Shown: positions 36,396 through 49,639, numbered from the stretch's first letter. The stretch: 64,000 nt of DNA from Vanessa cardui (GCF_905220365.1 NC_061154.1:11842001-11906000); one strand, 5' to 3'. The notes: generated by a model from the letters alone, not told the origin. Numbers and translations: made by a program.

Positions 36396-36689
36396 AAAGA
36401 TAAAAAAATTGCTGCTACATTTTTAACTATTGATATCTATGTTTTAAGACGCACAAAAGAAGTTTAGCCTTAGACTACAATGGCGTGTTGGTAATTGTGA
36501 TATTGTTAGTTTTTGCGGATTATATTGAGCTTGGTATTGTCCCGCGGGTCGGAGCGCGAGGTGGATTATTCGCCACATTAGCCACTGCGAGATCGATTCC
36601 CAACTGACAATAGTTGCGCATTTCGAAACCGTCCATTCATTTTTAATTTTTTCACATTTTTAATACCGATTTTGTTATCTTCATTCTAT

Positions 36690-36870
36690 CGACATTGTTA
36701 TAATTACAATGTTAAACTGACTCATACGTCTAGTGACTCTAGAATTGCAGATACAGTGGGCCAACCATACGTTATTGGAAGTTTGGGATACAGCAGAAGT
36801 ATAGTCCAAGGTCAACTGAATTATTTCCGGTCGTATTGGATTGCCGTCCAACTATGAAGATGAATCCAAT
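36690..36870. repeat. Probable MITE-like dispersed repeat
   Basis: GCAGATACAGTGGGCCAACC, ATACGTTATTGGAAG and TATTGGATTGCCGTCC resemble an abundant repeat I know from butterfly genomes. Its termini were not resolved here. The 61-codon ORF across it is not a gene. Confidence 0.4.
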
Positions 36871-39454
36871 TCGACCTATGATATTTAAGTAAAGTCATTA
36901 TGGGAAATGTCTTTAAGTCTACACTTGTTTACTTAAAAGCCCTTCAAATGTGCCTACCCCAATAGTTAGTGTCGATTAAGAATGTGTGCCTTACTCAAAA
37001 TCGATCAGAAAGACATTTCGTCAGGTCAGTCAGGGGAAGGAAAAACTCTGGAGCGCCAAAACGGTGATTTGTAAATGTAGTTTAATAACAGCAAACCTTA
37101 ATTCCCAAGAGTAAGTTTAGCTTTTCTATCTTTCTACTCAAGATATAATAACAATACGCTTAAAAAAAATTATATCAATTGTTTGGCAGTGGTAGGTTGA
37201 ACATAAATATTTTTACTTATATGGGACTAATACTTAAAACTGAAGCAGCGGTAAATTGATCGGTCGTTAGCGGTAAGCTCGACCCTGGCGCCATTGAACG
37301 CGGGTTTGTTATGATTACCGCGCCGCAGAAACATACCATAATTTTCGTCATTTTTACAATTTATCCTTCATGAACATACAACGTAATTGTGTTTTGTGTT
37401 GAAATCTTTAATGAATAGTGTAATTCTAGTGGATTTTATGATTATTGTATTGTAATAAATTTGGGGTTATATTTAGATATGGGAAGGTAAAGAAAGAGTT
37501 GGTGGTAGAGTGCACTCGGGCGTAATATACTTATGTACCTATGTAGGAAACTTACAGAAAGTTGTAAGTACCAAATCAATTTCATATTTACATAACTTTT
37601 GAAGTAAACTAACGGCAATATTTGCTACTGCAAATGAATCCGATAATGAAACGTTAGATACATTTGAATAATTTTATAATGAAAAGTGTAAATAATGAAG
37701 CAGAAAGGTGTGCCCTTCATTTTTGTAAACGACATAATTTGGTGTACACGATTTACGACTTCCAGATTGCGTAAAAACACGTCTATAACAAACTAAACAA
37801 ACACAGGCGCGCGCGCAGCCGTCTATAAAGCGCAAGTTATCTACATTTAATTACATTCGGTATTTTTGTAAGTATGGTCGAGACCGCCGGCGACGCGCGC
37901 TCTGGTGGCCACCTTCCGCTACACTGCGGTTTTATCAATTAACCAATACTTTCCTGACATTTTATGTAATAAGGTTGACACGATATTTTCTATATTGAAA
38001 TATGCATATTTTGACTTTCGTACTCTGATATAATATGGTAAGAAAATCGGGTATATTTTAAATCTTTTTAAAATATAATTTTTTATCTGTTATATTTGAA
38101 GCAATCATTTTTATTTATAAATCTATATAGTATACACATTTTAAATCACATTCTGGGTCTGACTAGACAAGAGATTGAATAACTAAATAAGACTATTAAA
38201 TAAATAAATATCAAATTGATTTTAAAATTATAATTGATCATATTATTTCTCTTGCCTTTGTCTGTATAACGTAGATACAAAGGTAAGGAAAGCATATCTG
38301 CATCGCTTGGTACAGCGCGTAAGTAAAGTTTATTTTCATAACTCGGACAATTTTATGTGATGTTATTTGCGCCCAAATCATAATATTGTCTTTCTGTTAA
38401 TCTGAAATAAAGTACCCGAAAAATACGACAATGTCACATTTATTCATTGGTGTCGCTTAATTCATAATAATGTAATTCTAGAAAGATTACTGGATTAAAT
38501 GTATGTCCTCTTAATTTAAGCTGTTGTTTTGACATTGATAATATATATTGTGATGTATAAAGCAAGTTAATAATGTAGGCTAATGGACTTTCATGTCGGA
38601 TATTTTAATTATCTAATGCCGTTCAAGCTGCAATTTAAAACATTGATTTAGCGTTTAAGGATATCGTTCAAAATATCTATTTTTTATAGTAACGTAACGT
38701 TATTAAATCACACTTTGACACATTGCGCCATTACAAAAGACTTCTAGATCTCAATTTTTATTTCACAAATTGTTACTCGAACTTTACGAAAATAGTGAAT
38801 ATTTTATTTTAATATTTTACTAAAGTGATGAATGCAGCTGTTTCGTAACGAACGTTTATAAACTTCGATCAAACAATGTGGACATTTTTGGAATTTTATA
38901 TATAATATCGAAACGTAAACGAGTTCCAGCTAATTGCCGTGGCTCGTAGAAGGGGAGAGTAATACATTAGTGAGTACATAAGGGGAGTGGGCAAACATCG
39001 AGTTATAAACCGTTTCCACTGAACGCCCAGGGCGGCATTGGTCCAAAAGAGGGTTGGCGGGAATAGGCTAATATTTGCCTTAAGGGCTGAGAAGCAGCCG
39101 ACTAATTGTTCTTTAAATACCTCAGACCCACCCTACACCAAACATTTCTAAAATCAATTTACCGAAGTCACATCCCGGTTATTCTACTTTTTCGATGACG
39201 ATGTTAAATAAGTCAAGTCGTTCAGTGAGATACCTCTAACCGAATTCTGACAAAAAAAGTAAATTAAATTTAACTACAATAATAAACTATAACAAAATAA
39301 AATATATTCAAACAATTATCATTACCATCACCAACATTTATAAACAAGCTGTTTGAAATTTCGTACTGCAATACTGAAATGAGAATTGTACCAAATTATT
39401 TCGACGCAAGAAATGGCAATTATATCCCTATCATCTGGTCAATAAAGTTCTTAT
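36871..39454. other. Non-coding, GC-richer islands
   Basis: There is no gene. Less AT-rich islands lie at 37250-37330, 37800-37930 and 38930-39110. The last includes GAACGCCCAGGGCGGCATTG, with a GCCC/GGGC palindrome. Regulatory function is possible but unproven. Confidence 0.3.
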
Positions 39455-39600
39455 AAAAGGTCGGTAAACAGTCTACCTGTTTATTCGACATCATATTAAA
39501 TCGTGTGTGATAAAACTACCTGAAAAACGCGGGGACCACCAACAATACATCAAAATGCTGCTTCGTTGTTAAAATTGAATTAAAGTTATACTCCACGACT
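39455..39600 (+). repeat. Second copy of the 36230-36395 repeat
   Basis: It carries GGGGACCACCAACAATACAT and the same downstream GTTAAAATTGAATTAAAG block. It is diverged from the first copy by substitutions and a short deletion. Confidence 0.65.
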
Positions 39601-39814
39601 TACGAAAGCTGCAATAATAGTACAGTTTTTTATCTCGAATAGATTTAAGACAGATACAAGTATGATATACTTAGTAAAAACAGACAAAGGTGAAGTAAAA
39701 GTACAGTATTCCCAGTTTAATAATTACTCGTTTTCTGCGACATATTTCGTAAAATATACCTATAGATAAATAGTTAATCGCTCGTGAAACTTCGCTTTTA
39801 GAGATTTTTTAAGA

Positions 39815-40070
39815 ATTTTGAAGTCTATGACAGGTTTTGTTTTTTGGTGCCAATGATGAAATCTTATTTAAATGTTTTTTCTATACAGCACCACTCTCTA
39901 AAGGGCCAGTAACTTTGTTCCGTTCTCTAAATTTTTTTTTTAAATTGTAGCAATTTAGTAAATATCAATTAAAAATCCTCTTTAATTTTCTGCGCATTTA
40001 TGGTTGGAGTGCTTAAAATAAAAACATTTTTTTTTTCATGTGCAGCTTTCGTTTCATTATCACAGGGACG
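39815..40070. repeat. Second copy of the 17096-17300 repeat
   Basis: It shares TATGACAGGTTTTGTT, AGCACCACTCTCTA and AAAAATCCTCTTTA with the first copy in the same order. Strongly diverged. Confidence 0.5.
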
Positions 40071-40792
40071 GCTTACGCTATTAATGTTTTAACATTTTTA
40101 TTTTTTCACATAATTTTATTTATACGAACATGATATTCACGCTTGTCACATTATATCAATAGTATAAATTAGAAGCGGCTGCTACTACTCTAAATCTTTT
40201 CCAAAACACGCTGCATCTTCTTATAAATTTTCATATCGGTTAAGGAGTTTTTTCAGTATAAAATGTTCCGTCGTTTATAAGGATAATTTACAAAGAACCT
40301 AAACTATAGTCTATAGAATAAGGCAATCATACCTGTATTTCCTGTGTTCTTTCTTCCGTTCTATAAATTCACCGTTCCGCCGCTTACAATATTGTTATAA
40401 AAGCACCTCTATTTTTAAATTAACATGAAAAATGGAATGTGAAACCATTAGGTCGGGGCTGATCGACGTTTGTTCCACTGTCAGCGTTTCTATTTCTGCC
40501 GCGTCTATTTGTCACGCTTGTCTAATTTGTGTTCATGTTGAAGTAAAGATTTATTGTTACACATCGGATAAAATTTTAACGTTTGTGACATTTTATTACA
40601 ATCATTATGACTTTCATTGTTTTTTTTAATATTGTCAATATTTATTTGATTGATATTATATTAAATTTAGTAAAAATCAATAATAATCGCTATATAATTC
40701 AAAGATTATTTAAAAATAAGTATTATTACGTGCTAAAGTGTAATTTAAATGAACATAACAACTTTTTTATCAATGTAATTTGAAAACAATAA

Positions 40793-40840
40793 AAGATAAC
40801 AATTGAACATAAGTATAGGTAATATTACAATTGTTATCTT
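40793..40840. repeat. Hairpin with 13-bp arms
   Basis: AAGATAACAATTG (40793-40805) is the exact reverse complement of 40828-40840, with a 22-nt loop. Confidence 0.75.
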
Positions 40841-40859
40841 CGAAGTTCTTCGTATAATC

Positions 40860-41130
40860 CACAGATGATGGATTTCCGAACGTTAGACAATCAGATAACC
40901 GCTGAGTGTTTCAACAACGAAAAGAAAGAAATTAAAATAACTAGCCGCGTGGCTGGGTCCATATGGGCCATGTCTTGGCCTACCCTTTCTGGGCCCACTA
41001 TTTTTGTAATGACACTTCGCAGGCGGCCGAACCGCTCTGACGCGACCGTTCCCGGGAAACACCTAATTGTGCCGCTCGGCTCCGATTCGATGAATGAATC
41101 GTTATTAAAATCAATTTATTGCGTAGTCTA
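40860..41130. other. GC-rich block, probably non-coding
   Basis: The plus strand is open for 88 codons, with words such as SRVAGSIWAMSWPTLSG, but no domain, start context or splice partner is seen. The block contains homeodomain-like sites (AATGAATCGTTATTAAAATC). I favour a regulatory element but cannot exclude an exon. Confidence 0.3.
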
Positions 41131-44100
41131 ACGTTCTATCCAGATTTATTGGCGAGGAAGTATAAATCTATTCACACAATACATCGTCGAGTCCATTTTC
41201 TTTTTCCGACCCGATGGAAGATTTATATGAGTGATTTGTAGCATGGGTGACGCTCTATTAGTTAATCTTGATAAAAAAACAATCAAGATACTTTAATTTA
41301 AAATCTATAACACTATAGTACTGAAACAAAAAGCTGCTTGGCCTATTATTAAAGTCGCAATATATACATAGCATTAAAATATTTTATAACTATGATTTTA
41401 ATATTGTATACTCAGTTATAAAATGAAAACGAATGTCGTCCAAAGATCTCACGGTTGCGTAAACGTTACTAAGTCAAGGATTAGTAGAATAGTTTATTTT
41501 AAAACGTCTTTATTTATTTACTTAACAAGTGCTTAGTAGTAACACGTAAACTAAAACTAAACGAAAACGTGTGCGGCGATACCCGACGCGAGAATCAAAC
41601 CCGGCGACGGACGCGATGGCGGCCGAACGCGTATCATAATAAAATAATATTTAATTGAGATTATGTTTTAATAATAATTAAATATATTTCACTAGCTATT
41701 ATTACAATGAACACTTGCCTATTAACGTATCGGTGTAATTGAATTCGATATCATTGTCGACTAAATCGACTTTGTAACAATTGAAAAAATACAAAGATTT
41801 AAAAATTGAATAGATATCTTTTGTTTTATGTCTTATAGCATCGTCGGCCAAAAGGAAGGCATCTCACAGTACGGTGGCCGGTTCCGTGCCAAATTAGACT
41901 CGATAAAGTAAATATTTATCTAAGTTTCAATATAAACGTAGGAGGTGAGATAACCGTCAAATCAAATTGCTTTTTCGAATCGGCTGCGGGTGGTAGCGTA
42001 GTTTCTCGGATTTCCAATAAGCTTTTAAAGTTTTAATCTATCGAGAAACTTATACTCGCTGACTCGAAACTTTACGAGACTATTTATATTGGACGTATTA
42101 ACTTCTTAGGCAATTTACTCGTGCAAAATTGTTATTCGTAGTAATTATTTCAATAAAATTACAAAAGTATAGTAGAAATAATAGACACCATGAAACAATG
42201 TGTTTTTGGTAAACCGACACTTATAGGTACTATAATTAAAACAGTTATTATAATATGAATGAATATTCAAAATTATTAACTTTTGTTAGTCTAAGTAACC
42301 AGAGCAAGTCGGAAACTTGCTAAGAATACCGTTTCAAAAACAACATCAGTAGGTAGTTGCTTCTGCAATAAAATTAATTCAACGTCGTCAAGTTTCATTC
42401 GAGTCAGAAATTTGACATGAAAGCAGTCAATACGAGTGAATGGCAGTTGTGACAGGTTGGGGGAAGACTGGGGCGTATCCGGGTGAGGGTAGCGCGAACG
42501 TGGGGTCGGTTTGACGGCTTATTTTTCAGGGGTGATGTCCTGTTTCACGTCAAAACGCGTCATAATATGGACTTACAGCCGTTACTTATTTATAGCTAAA
42601 TATTTTTTTATTTATTAAATTATAAACGCTCCGCCAACGTCTCAAATCATTAATTACAGATCGCAATAACTAAATACTCTTAAAATTGATGTACATTTAA
42701 TGTTATGTCAACATCTCATACAGTACTCTGATCCCAATGTATGTACTTAATGTGGGCTTATAAAACCCAAAGACTAAAAAATAATTGTACCTACATATAT
42801 TAATTTAAACGTTAGTTTAATCATACATTGTCATATAAAGTTTTTGTGAGTACAATATATTCACAAAATATTCGAAAATAATTGTTCACATTTGTAGGTA
42901 TGTGGACTAGAAATATCTCAACTGCCCAGGGTAACAATTAGGTTTTACCTTATTATTATTACATTATATACAATACGAGATAAAAACGAATAGCATATTT
43001 AGTATTGGTATGCCAAACTGTAAATACGAGTAGGTCTTACCGTTGTATCACGTTTTCTATTGTCATACGCTTTTTCAAATATCGAATTTTAAGATGTCAT
43101 ATCAAAGAAAACCTTTCAATGACTACGGACATGTTTTTTAAACTTGCGTTACTATGGTTACAAAAGTAGTTGTCCGTCTGTCGATGCGCTAATGCGAGCA
43201 AGAGGAGCTATCAATTGTTGATAGCAGTGATAATTCTTAAAAGAACGGTCATTTTTTGTTGTGAGTCTTAAAACGACGTTATCAATAACAAGCGCACCTT
43301 GTTTACATAATTGAGTGATTCATTTACTTTTAAGCCGTTAACTCATATTGAATCCATTCACTCTGTAGTGAATGGATAGCTTTAAAAGCACTAGAACTCA
43401 AGTCTAAAACTCCAATACCAGAAAACCTGCATTTTTTTTCGCTCGTACTCGATGAGGAAAATTCTTCGGGCGGCTGGCATTACCACCGAAAGTAACACTA
43501 TTCGAATAAAATATTGATTAGAAAAGTGTCACAGGCCTGGAGTATTTAGCTGAAAATTTGCTGTTCAGAAAACTTATACCGATTTGAATTAATTGATGAA
43601 AATATGGCTAGCTACTCTGCTATCCTACATAAGTATCGCTGTAACCCTTCAGCTTTTTGATTAAGTGTTAAAATCACAACTATTTTAGACAGTACTGATA
43701 GTGCTAATGTAAATTTAATTTTATGATTTTGTTTAACAACCTCTTGGATGTTTTAAATACTCAAAATCATCATTTTTGTGCTCTTGAAAGACTCTTGTGC
43801 TGCAAACACAAATTAGAAGACTACATTAATGCATGTGAAATAAACAAGGTTTATCAAACGACATGTCGAGACATAGATTTTCAGAATTCACGGGGACGTA
43901 ATTTTGTCAATTTTGTACAGTTTCATTTTTTAAATATGTTTATATATCTAACATTAAATCGAATATCACCTACATATTTGATATCCACGGTCACACTCAA
44001 GTAAATAATATGTAAAAATTTAAAAATTGTCTTAATAAGACATAATTATAGGCTATAGGCACAATTAAATTAATTTGACTGTAAACGTAATGCGATCCGT

Positions 44101-45086
44101 GCGAACGCGTGCGAACTTAGTTCTCTATATAGACTCATTAAATTACATTTATATACACAATTGACGGTTTCATAAATATTGGAATTTGCTCCTGTTTGAT
44201 CATCAGTTAGCGATGAAATCATTTTGATTTTGTAAGCATTTATAAAATATTCGAATAACAATACATAATACATTTGTAATCAGTCAAAAATATATAAATA
44301 AACAACATGCAGTAGACTAGACACAAGAGAAATTAAGCATTTAATTCGATATATTGATGTTCTCCGAGACTTAGGTCTAATAAGATTTTGGCGACTATAA
44401 GGCTAGTTAATGCAAAAATAATATATAGGTATATACATATATATTAAGAAAAAAAATTGCACAAATGACAAAATTCATGTGGTTGCTTTTTTTCTCATAG
44501 TCGATAGTTTAATTTTAGTATTTAAGTTTACATCTGTTGCAATATTTAAAATGGTTATTTTTTAATAATTTGGAAATGTGTCAAAAAAATGTTTATTAGA
44601 AATAATAAATGTATGTATTTTTTAAGTGTTTTGAAAATAGCGGGAAATTGTATAGATAGCCTGCGGCCTTATTACGTCGCGCAATGAAAGTAAACATAAA
44701 TAATAATTAATTTTAAAAGTATCAGTAGTTACTGCATCAGGCGGTTTATTTTACATTTAATAATGTATCAGTTTTATATTAACACAACGCAAATTAGTAT
44801 TGCAATAATGTATTATCTGCAATATTGATTATATTATGTTGTTATAATGATTGCCTAATCCACTTAAAACCATTACAATTATGGCCATTATCGAGCCAAA
44901 TAATTTCACTATAATCTCTTCGAGAAACAAAAATAGATGAAAATTATTGTGACATTGAGCGATCGTGTCGACTGAACCCCTCCCTCCATTTCTCTTATCT
45001 TCACTGTGACATTATTTTAATTTTGAACAACTTGTTTAGTAATAAAGTAAAGTAAAGTAAAGTTGTTACTTTAAACCTGAACCTGA
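41131..45086. other. Non-coding AT-rich DNA with small GC-rich patches
   Basis: Patches at 41570-41640 (CCGACGCGAGAATCAAACCC) and 42400-42570 (GACAGGTTGGGGGAAGACTG) stand out. The first has a degenerate box-B-like word on the minus strand. A 93-codon ORF at 43723-44004 shows no sign of being a gene. Confidence 0.3.
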
Positions 45087-45347
45087 CCTGTAAATTTCCC
45101 ATTGCTGAGATAAGGCCTCCTCTTCCATTAAGGAGAGAGTTTGGAACATGTTCCACAACGCTGTTCAAATGCGGGTTGGTGGAAGGCACGTGTGGCAGAA
45201 TTTCGATGAAATTAGACACATGAAGCTTTCCTCACGATGTTTTTCTTCACCGCCGAGCACGAGATGAATTATAAACACAAATTAAGCACATATATATATA
45301 GCGGTGCTTGCCTGGGTTTGAACTAACCACTGGGCCACCTCAGTTCC
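45087..45347 (-). mobile_element. tRNA-derived SINE with an internal deletion near the head
   Basis: It has the same body as 1280-1588, and box A survives as the complement of CCACTGGGCCA. About 30 bp between the boxes is missing, and box B is truncated (GGGTTTGAAC). An AGTAA pentamer repeat lies just outside its tail end. Confidence 0.8.
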
Positions 45348-45989
45348 TGTTTAGTAATAGTTATAATAATTATGTGACAATGCATCTACTAGATAATATA
45401 TCTACTCACTGTAGGTACAATTTAAACCAGTGAAAGATCCACATGTATAAATCGATGACTCTTAGGTAGAACAAGCAGTGCTTTGGATGGAAATCGTGGT
45501 CAATTGAGAATGTAATCTATGGGAATATAATAATGGAAATGGTTGAAAATACTCCTGCAGGCTCAAGTTGCTGTGACGTGAAAGTTAGACCTTGTTTTTC
45601 TATCAATTTGTGATTTAATTTGTTGTTTAACAGCAACGTATGTATATTGTACCTACACCTTCGTGCATGGTATCTATTGATATAATTATTTTTAAAGTTA
45701 TGATTTGTCTTATTTTTATAATACGGTTTGAATTAAATTTGAAAAATATTTTTGTTATGATAAAGGTAATTTGATGCATCATAAAAAAAATTAAACGATT
45801 CCCTAAGAATGTAGAGTCACAAATAATGGTCAGAAGTAGCCAAGTCTGCTAAAATATGATTTTGTTGTTATAGTCTCTGTTAAGAGGAAAACACATGACA
45901 TAATCTATGAGCATCATGGCTATGTTGTGATCGTTATGCATAAGATATACCCCCTCCATGGTAAATAAGTTAAAAAAAGTTAAATAAAT

Positions 45990-46145
45990 ATTACGATGTA
46001 CTCTATCGCGGGTGTCTGTCTGTCTGTCTTTCTAAACGCGATAAACTTAAGTCAAGCTGACGAACAGATTTTCATTGCTTTTCCACCAAGGGATGCAGTG
46101 ATTCATGTGAATTATTACAAGCCCGGGCACCACCAATGAATTTTC
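45990..46145. repeat. Helitron-like dispersed repeat fragment
   Basis: GTCTGTCTGTCTGTCTTTC followed by AACAGATTTTCATTGC and AAGCCCGGGCACC resembles the class seen at 34240-34416. No termini were resolved. Confidence 0.35.
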
Positions 46146-46426
46146 ATGTGCCTAATATGTGCGAGTAATAATAGTCATAAATGTTATTCTGTCATGTATG
46201 TAAGGAGTTCCGAACCTTATATACACTGCTCCGTGCTATCTGCTCAGCAATCTCATATCACCCGCAATGGAATGAGTTTTACACCCAACCCTTAAAAGGA
46301 GTTTGCAATAAGACTTTAGCTAGCAGTCGGGATATTGACATGGTTGCTTTTATCAAATACATATAAACAACTTGAAATTAATAAAAATAATAAATTATAA
46401 TTTTCTATTTCGGCTAAGCCTAGAAG

Positions 46427-46466
46427 CCTAGGTTAATGTTTAGCTATAGCTCTACATTAACCTAGG
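46427..46466. repeat. Hairpin with 12-bp arms
   Basis: CCTAGGTTAATG (46427-46438) pairs with CATTAACCTAGG (46455-46466). The loop holds a second palindrome, AGCTATAGCT. Confidence 0.75.
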
Positions 46467-46961
46467 ATTATTGCATTAGAAATAGACGTTTAAACTCCAT
46501 GTTTTTGAGAGCATAAAATTATGCCGTCGGTCCCGACTTTGAATTTATGGAATATTAGTTGTTTTTACATACTCAATATTGTGAGTAAAAATAAAATCAA
46601 TGACTATTTATAGGAGTCCTGGTATACTGTAATGTTTAAAAAAAAACAGATAGCACTATAACTTGCAACCCGTGCCCAGTGGTTAAGATGACTTCGCTCG
46701 ATCCACTGGGCTATGGATGTGAACAATAATCAATAACAAGTAACCGTAATGTATAGTGTATACCTTATACCTACAACTAAAATGATGTTGTGTTGACTAG
46801 GTTTTCCTAATTGTATATTATCGTGTGTAAAATATTTACTATGCTTTTATTGAAATGTTGAATGATTAAAACAAAAACTTTAGAGCTTATATCAAAAATA
46901 TATTTGGTAAATAAAGTTTTATTTTTTTAAAGCGATGATTTATTTATTAAAGGATACTTAC

Positions 46962-47089
46962 CTTAAATATTGGAGCTCGTCACCGCACTGTCGGTCGTAA
47001 TTCACGCCGCGGATTATTTTCTTATACGTATGATACATGACTGTGCTCAGATGCTTTCCATTCCGGTGCGCCGGGACTATTAGAGGCAT
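46962..47089 (-). CDS. Exon A, first coding exon of an unrecognised dispersed gene
   Basis: The minus strand has an ATG at 47089, then 42 codons plus two bases up to a consensus donor (TTAAG/GTAAGTATCC). It reads MPLIVPAHRNGKHLSTVMYH, then TYKKIIRGVNYDRQCGDEL and QYL. Composition and codon use look coding, and the stretch is GC-richer than its flanks. The phase (2) fits exon B at 31615-31676. Together exons A-D give about 107 residues, with more expected. No family is recognised. The upstream 47090-47220 is a plausible 5' UTR and promoter with three GGATTA/TAATCC words around it. The join to exon B over a 15-kb intron is inference. Confidence 0.55.
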
Positions 47090-48408
47090 TGGATAAACAA
47101 AGGATTAAATTATCGCGTTAAGACGGAGATAATCCATACAGATGAGGTGGTTATTGACCTTCGATCCTCTAAGAAAAGCCGTCTGACTCACTCGAGGTTA
47201 GTTTTAGGCACTTTCTTTACAATTGTCATAATTAATACCTTCTGTGACCTGCTGCTATCTCCCTAAGACTCTTGTCAGTTGGTTATTTTATATACCAAAT
47301 ATATTATGGCTTTTTGCGTAATTTTGTATGTGTTAGTAATTTTGAGCCTCTGATATTTTATTGCACATATTGTGTTTTGTCAAAAATATATTTTAAATAG
47401 ATATTTATATTTCTATTTAATCATTAAAATACTACCGTAAATATTTCATATTTCGTCACGTTTACACGCATTATTTATTATAGTAAAACTGTAACATATC
47501 GGTGATGATCCACGCTGTTTAGATTTCGCTTTTTACAGCAATTTCATATACAATTCAATTTTATCTCCCAATTTTATTAACGTACGAACTTTGAAGTTTA
47601 TTCGAGCTTAGAAACAAAGTGGAAATAAAACTGAATTAGTATTTTACAATAAATTACGGTGGTTACCTACTTACAGCGTGTTTATGGTGGAGAAAAATAT
47701 AATCATCAACATTGTCGTAAACCAGAGCGTTAGATGGCGTGGGCTTTAGGCTCGGTACACGCGATCAGTAAAGCGTTTTACGATACTTTAATGTTCATCA
47801 AATTTTAAAGTTTACGGAGGATTTGATACAAACATTTACTGATTTATTTTTCTAGGAACGAATTTGTTTACATATATTGGTTTCTTAAATTGATTAATTT
47901 AATTCATATTTGTAAATGCTTAAGGATTTAATGTAAATTATTCTTATGCAAATAAACAATCATTAATTTGAATCTTTGTATGTATGTACTTAGTATTAAT
48001 TACAAAGAGAAACGTCACGAAATAATTCGGCACCTATTCACGATATTGTTAAATAGATTTGAGTTTTTTTTACTGAGTTCCAATAGTGCTATAAATAATA
48101 ATCGGCAATCGTTCAACAGTTAAATATTGCTCTAGAAATATGCCCTACCAAGAGATCAAAATCCCGTACAAAATCTCTTATGTTCATTTGTATATTTCTA
48201 GCGTTAAGTAATTTTGAGTCGAAATTGTAAATATATTTTCATGAAATAAATAATATCACTTTTAAAAATAATAATACGAATATCGAATGTCATTGTTACA
48301 TAATAAACTTATAATATTTTTATGATTAAGCGTTTATCAAATTACTTTTTTGTTCCATTCGCAGTCGAAACGCTTGGCCCTTGGAGTAGTGGTGCAAAAA
48401 GCTTAATC

Positions 48409-49004
48409 ATAAATAAAATTTTAACAAAAAGAAAAACCGACTTCAAACAAAACACTAATTTAAAACAAATGAATATGCACGAAAAAGTAATAAAAATAAT
48501 TGCGTATTCAACATATTTTTTAGAGACTTCCTAAGTTAAATGAAATGAAAAATATTAGACTACTTAAAAGTCGATTAACGATTATATCATGTAGTTATAG
48601 TTATTGGTATATTTGGAGCCGGTGTCAGCCACGGTGCCCTTGCCCCAACAATCAAAAGAAAGAAGCGATACGAGCCCCTTGATTCATCCAGTATATTATT
48701 GTGTAAAAGGTAATTTGTAAAAAACATATTTGTTAAAGTATTCTCGTATTGTTTTTTGATAGATATACTGTAGGGTTTTATTGGCTGACACCGACTCCAC
48801 ATATAACAATAATTATAACTACATGATATAATCGTTAATCGACTTTTAAGTAGTCTAATATTTTTCATTTCATTTAACTTAGGAAGTCTCTAAAAAATAT
48901 GTTGAATACGCAATTATTTTTATTACTTTTTCGTGCATATTCATTTGTTTTAAATTAGTGTTTTGTTTGAAGTCGGTTTTTCTTTTTGTTAAAATTTTAT
49001 TTAT
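48409..49004. mobile_element. Foldback element, 223-bp inverted arms and 150-bp centre
   Basis: The left arm 48409-48631 is the reverse complement of 48782-49004, with equal lengths and no indels. By eye the outer ~190 bp are identical, and the only mismatches (about four) fall in the innermost 30 bp. The arms carry AACCGACTTCAAACAAAACA, and the centre has no ORF. No target duplication was resolved. This is the form of a Foldback-type or long-TIR MITE. The near-perfect arms argue for recent insertion or for arm-to-arm conversion. Confidence 0.9.
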
Positions 49005-49353
49005 TTTTTGATTTTAAGTGAAGCTGATGTTGACTAACTAATTTTTTTTAATATGGATAGATTAAGCGTTCCGTTTATATGAGTCAGAAACTACTTGGAG
49101 GACAATTTCAAAGGAAACTTGCGAATAAAGCAAAAATAGACTTTCGAAAATGCGGATTTAATACGTCACGCGGCGTAAACTACAAGGATCCCTCGAAAGA
49201 GCTGTAATCGAACTCAGCAAAAAAACTTTGAAAAAGGCCAACTATATTTCGTACATCATATGACATCACATCACATACACAAAATTTGATTAAAGATAGT
49301 AAGAAATTCTGCCCCATATCGCACCCTAACTGCGAGCCGTATAGGAGCTCCAT

Positions 49354-49601
49354 CACTACATAGTATAAAACGTCGCTTTCTCTGTCCCTATATCTTTAAA
49401 TCTACGCAACGGATTTTGATGCTGTTTTTTTTAAAAGATAGTGTGATTCAAGGGGAAGGTTTGTGTATATAATACATGAACAATATAGTAAAGAAACACT
49501 GATAATTTTAGAAGTTTGCGATGTGATGTCGTATATAAACAAATTCTGTAGTATATTTAGTATCAGTATTGCACCCGTGCGAAGCCGGGGTAAGTAGCTA
49601 G
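49354..49601 (+). mobile_element. Non-autonomous Helitron
   Basis: ATCACTACATAGTATAAAAC, CTACGCAACGGATTTTGATG and GCACCCGTGCGAAGCCGGGG lead to CTAG (49598-49601) followed by T. The CCCG/CGGG stem just before the end and the A/T insertion context fit Helitrons. Confidence 0.7.
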
Positions 49602-49639
49602 TTGATTATAATATTCGACTATGATAATTACATAAACAT

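Noticed and set aside
41570..41640. Possible tRNA gene on the minus strand
   Set aside because: Box B is degenerate and no acceptor stem or box A fits.
43036..43140. Possible exon before the donor CAACG/GTAAGA on the minus strand
   Set aside because: The open frame is closed by a stop about 15 codons upstream with no AG acceptor between.
43723..44004. 93-codon plus-strand ORF
   Set aside because: No domain, start context or partner exon; likely chance.
46664..46712. tRNA-like words (CCCAGTGG and CCACTGGG)
   Set aside because: A full cloverleaf cannot be drawn; more likely a SINE head fragment and an 8-bp palindrome.
48587..48868. 93-codon minus-strand ORF
   Set aside because: It lies across the foldback arms and centre; no domain.
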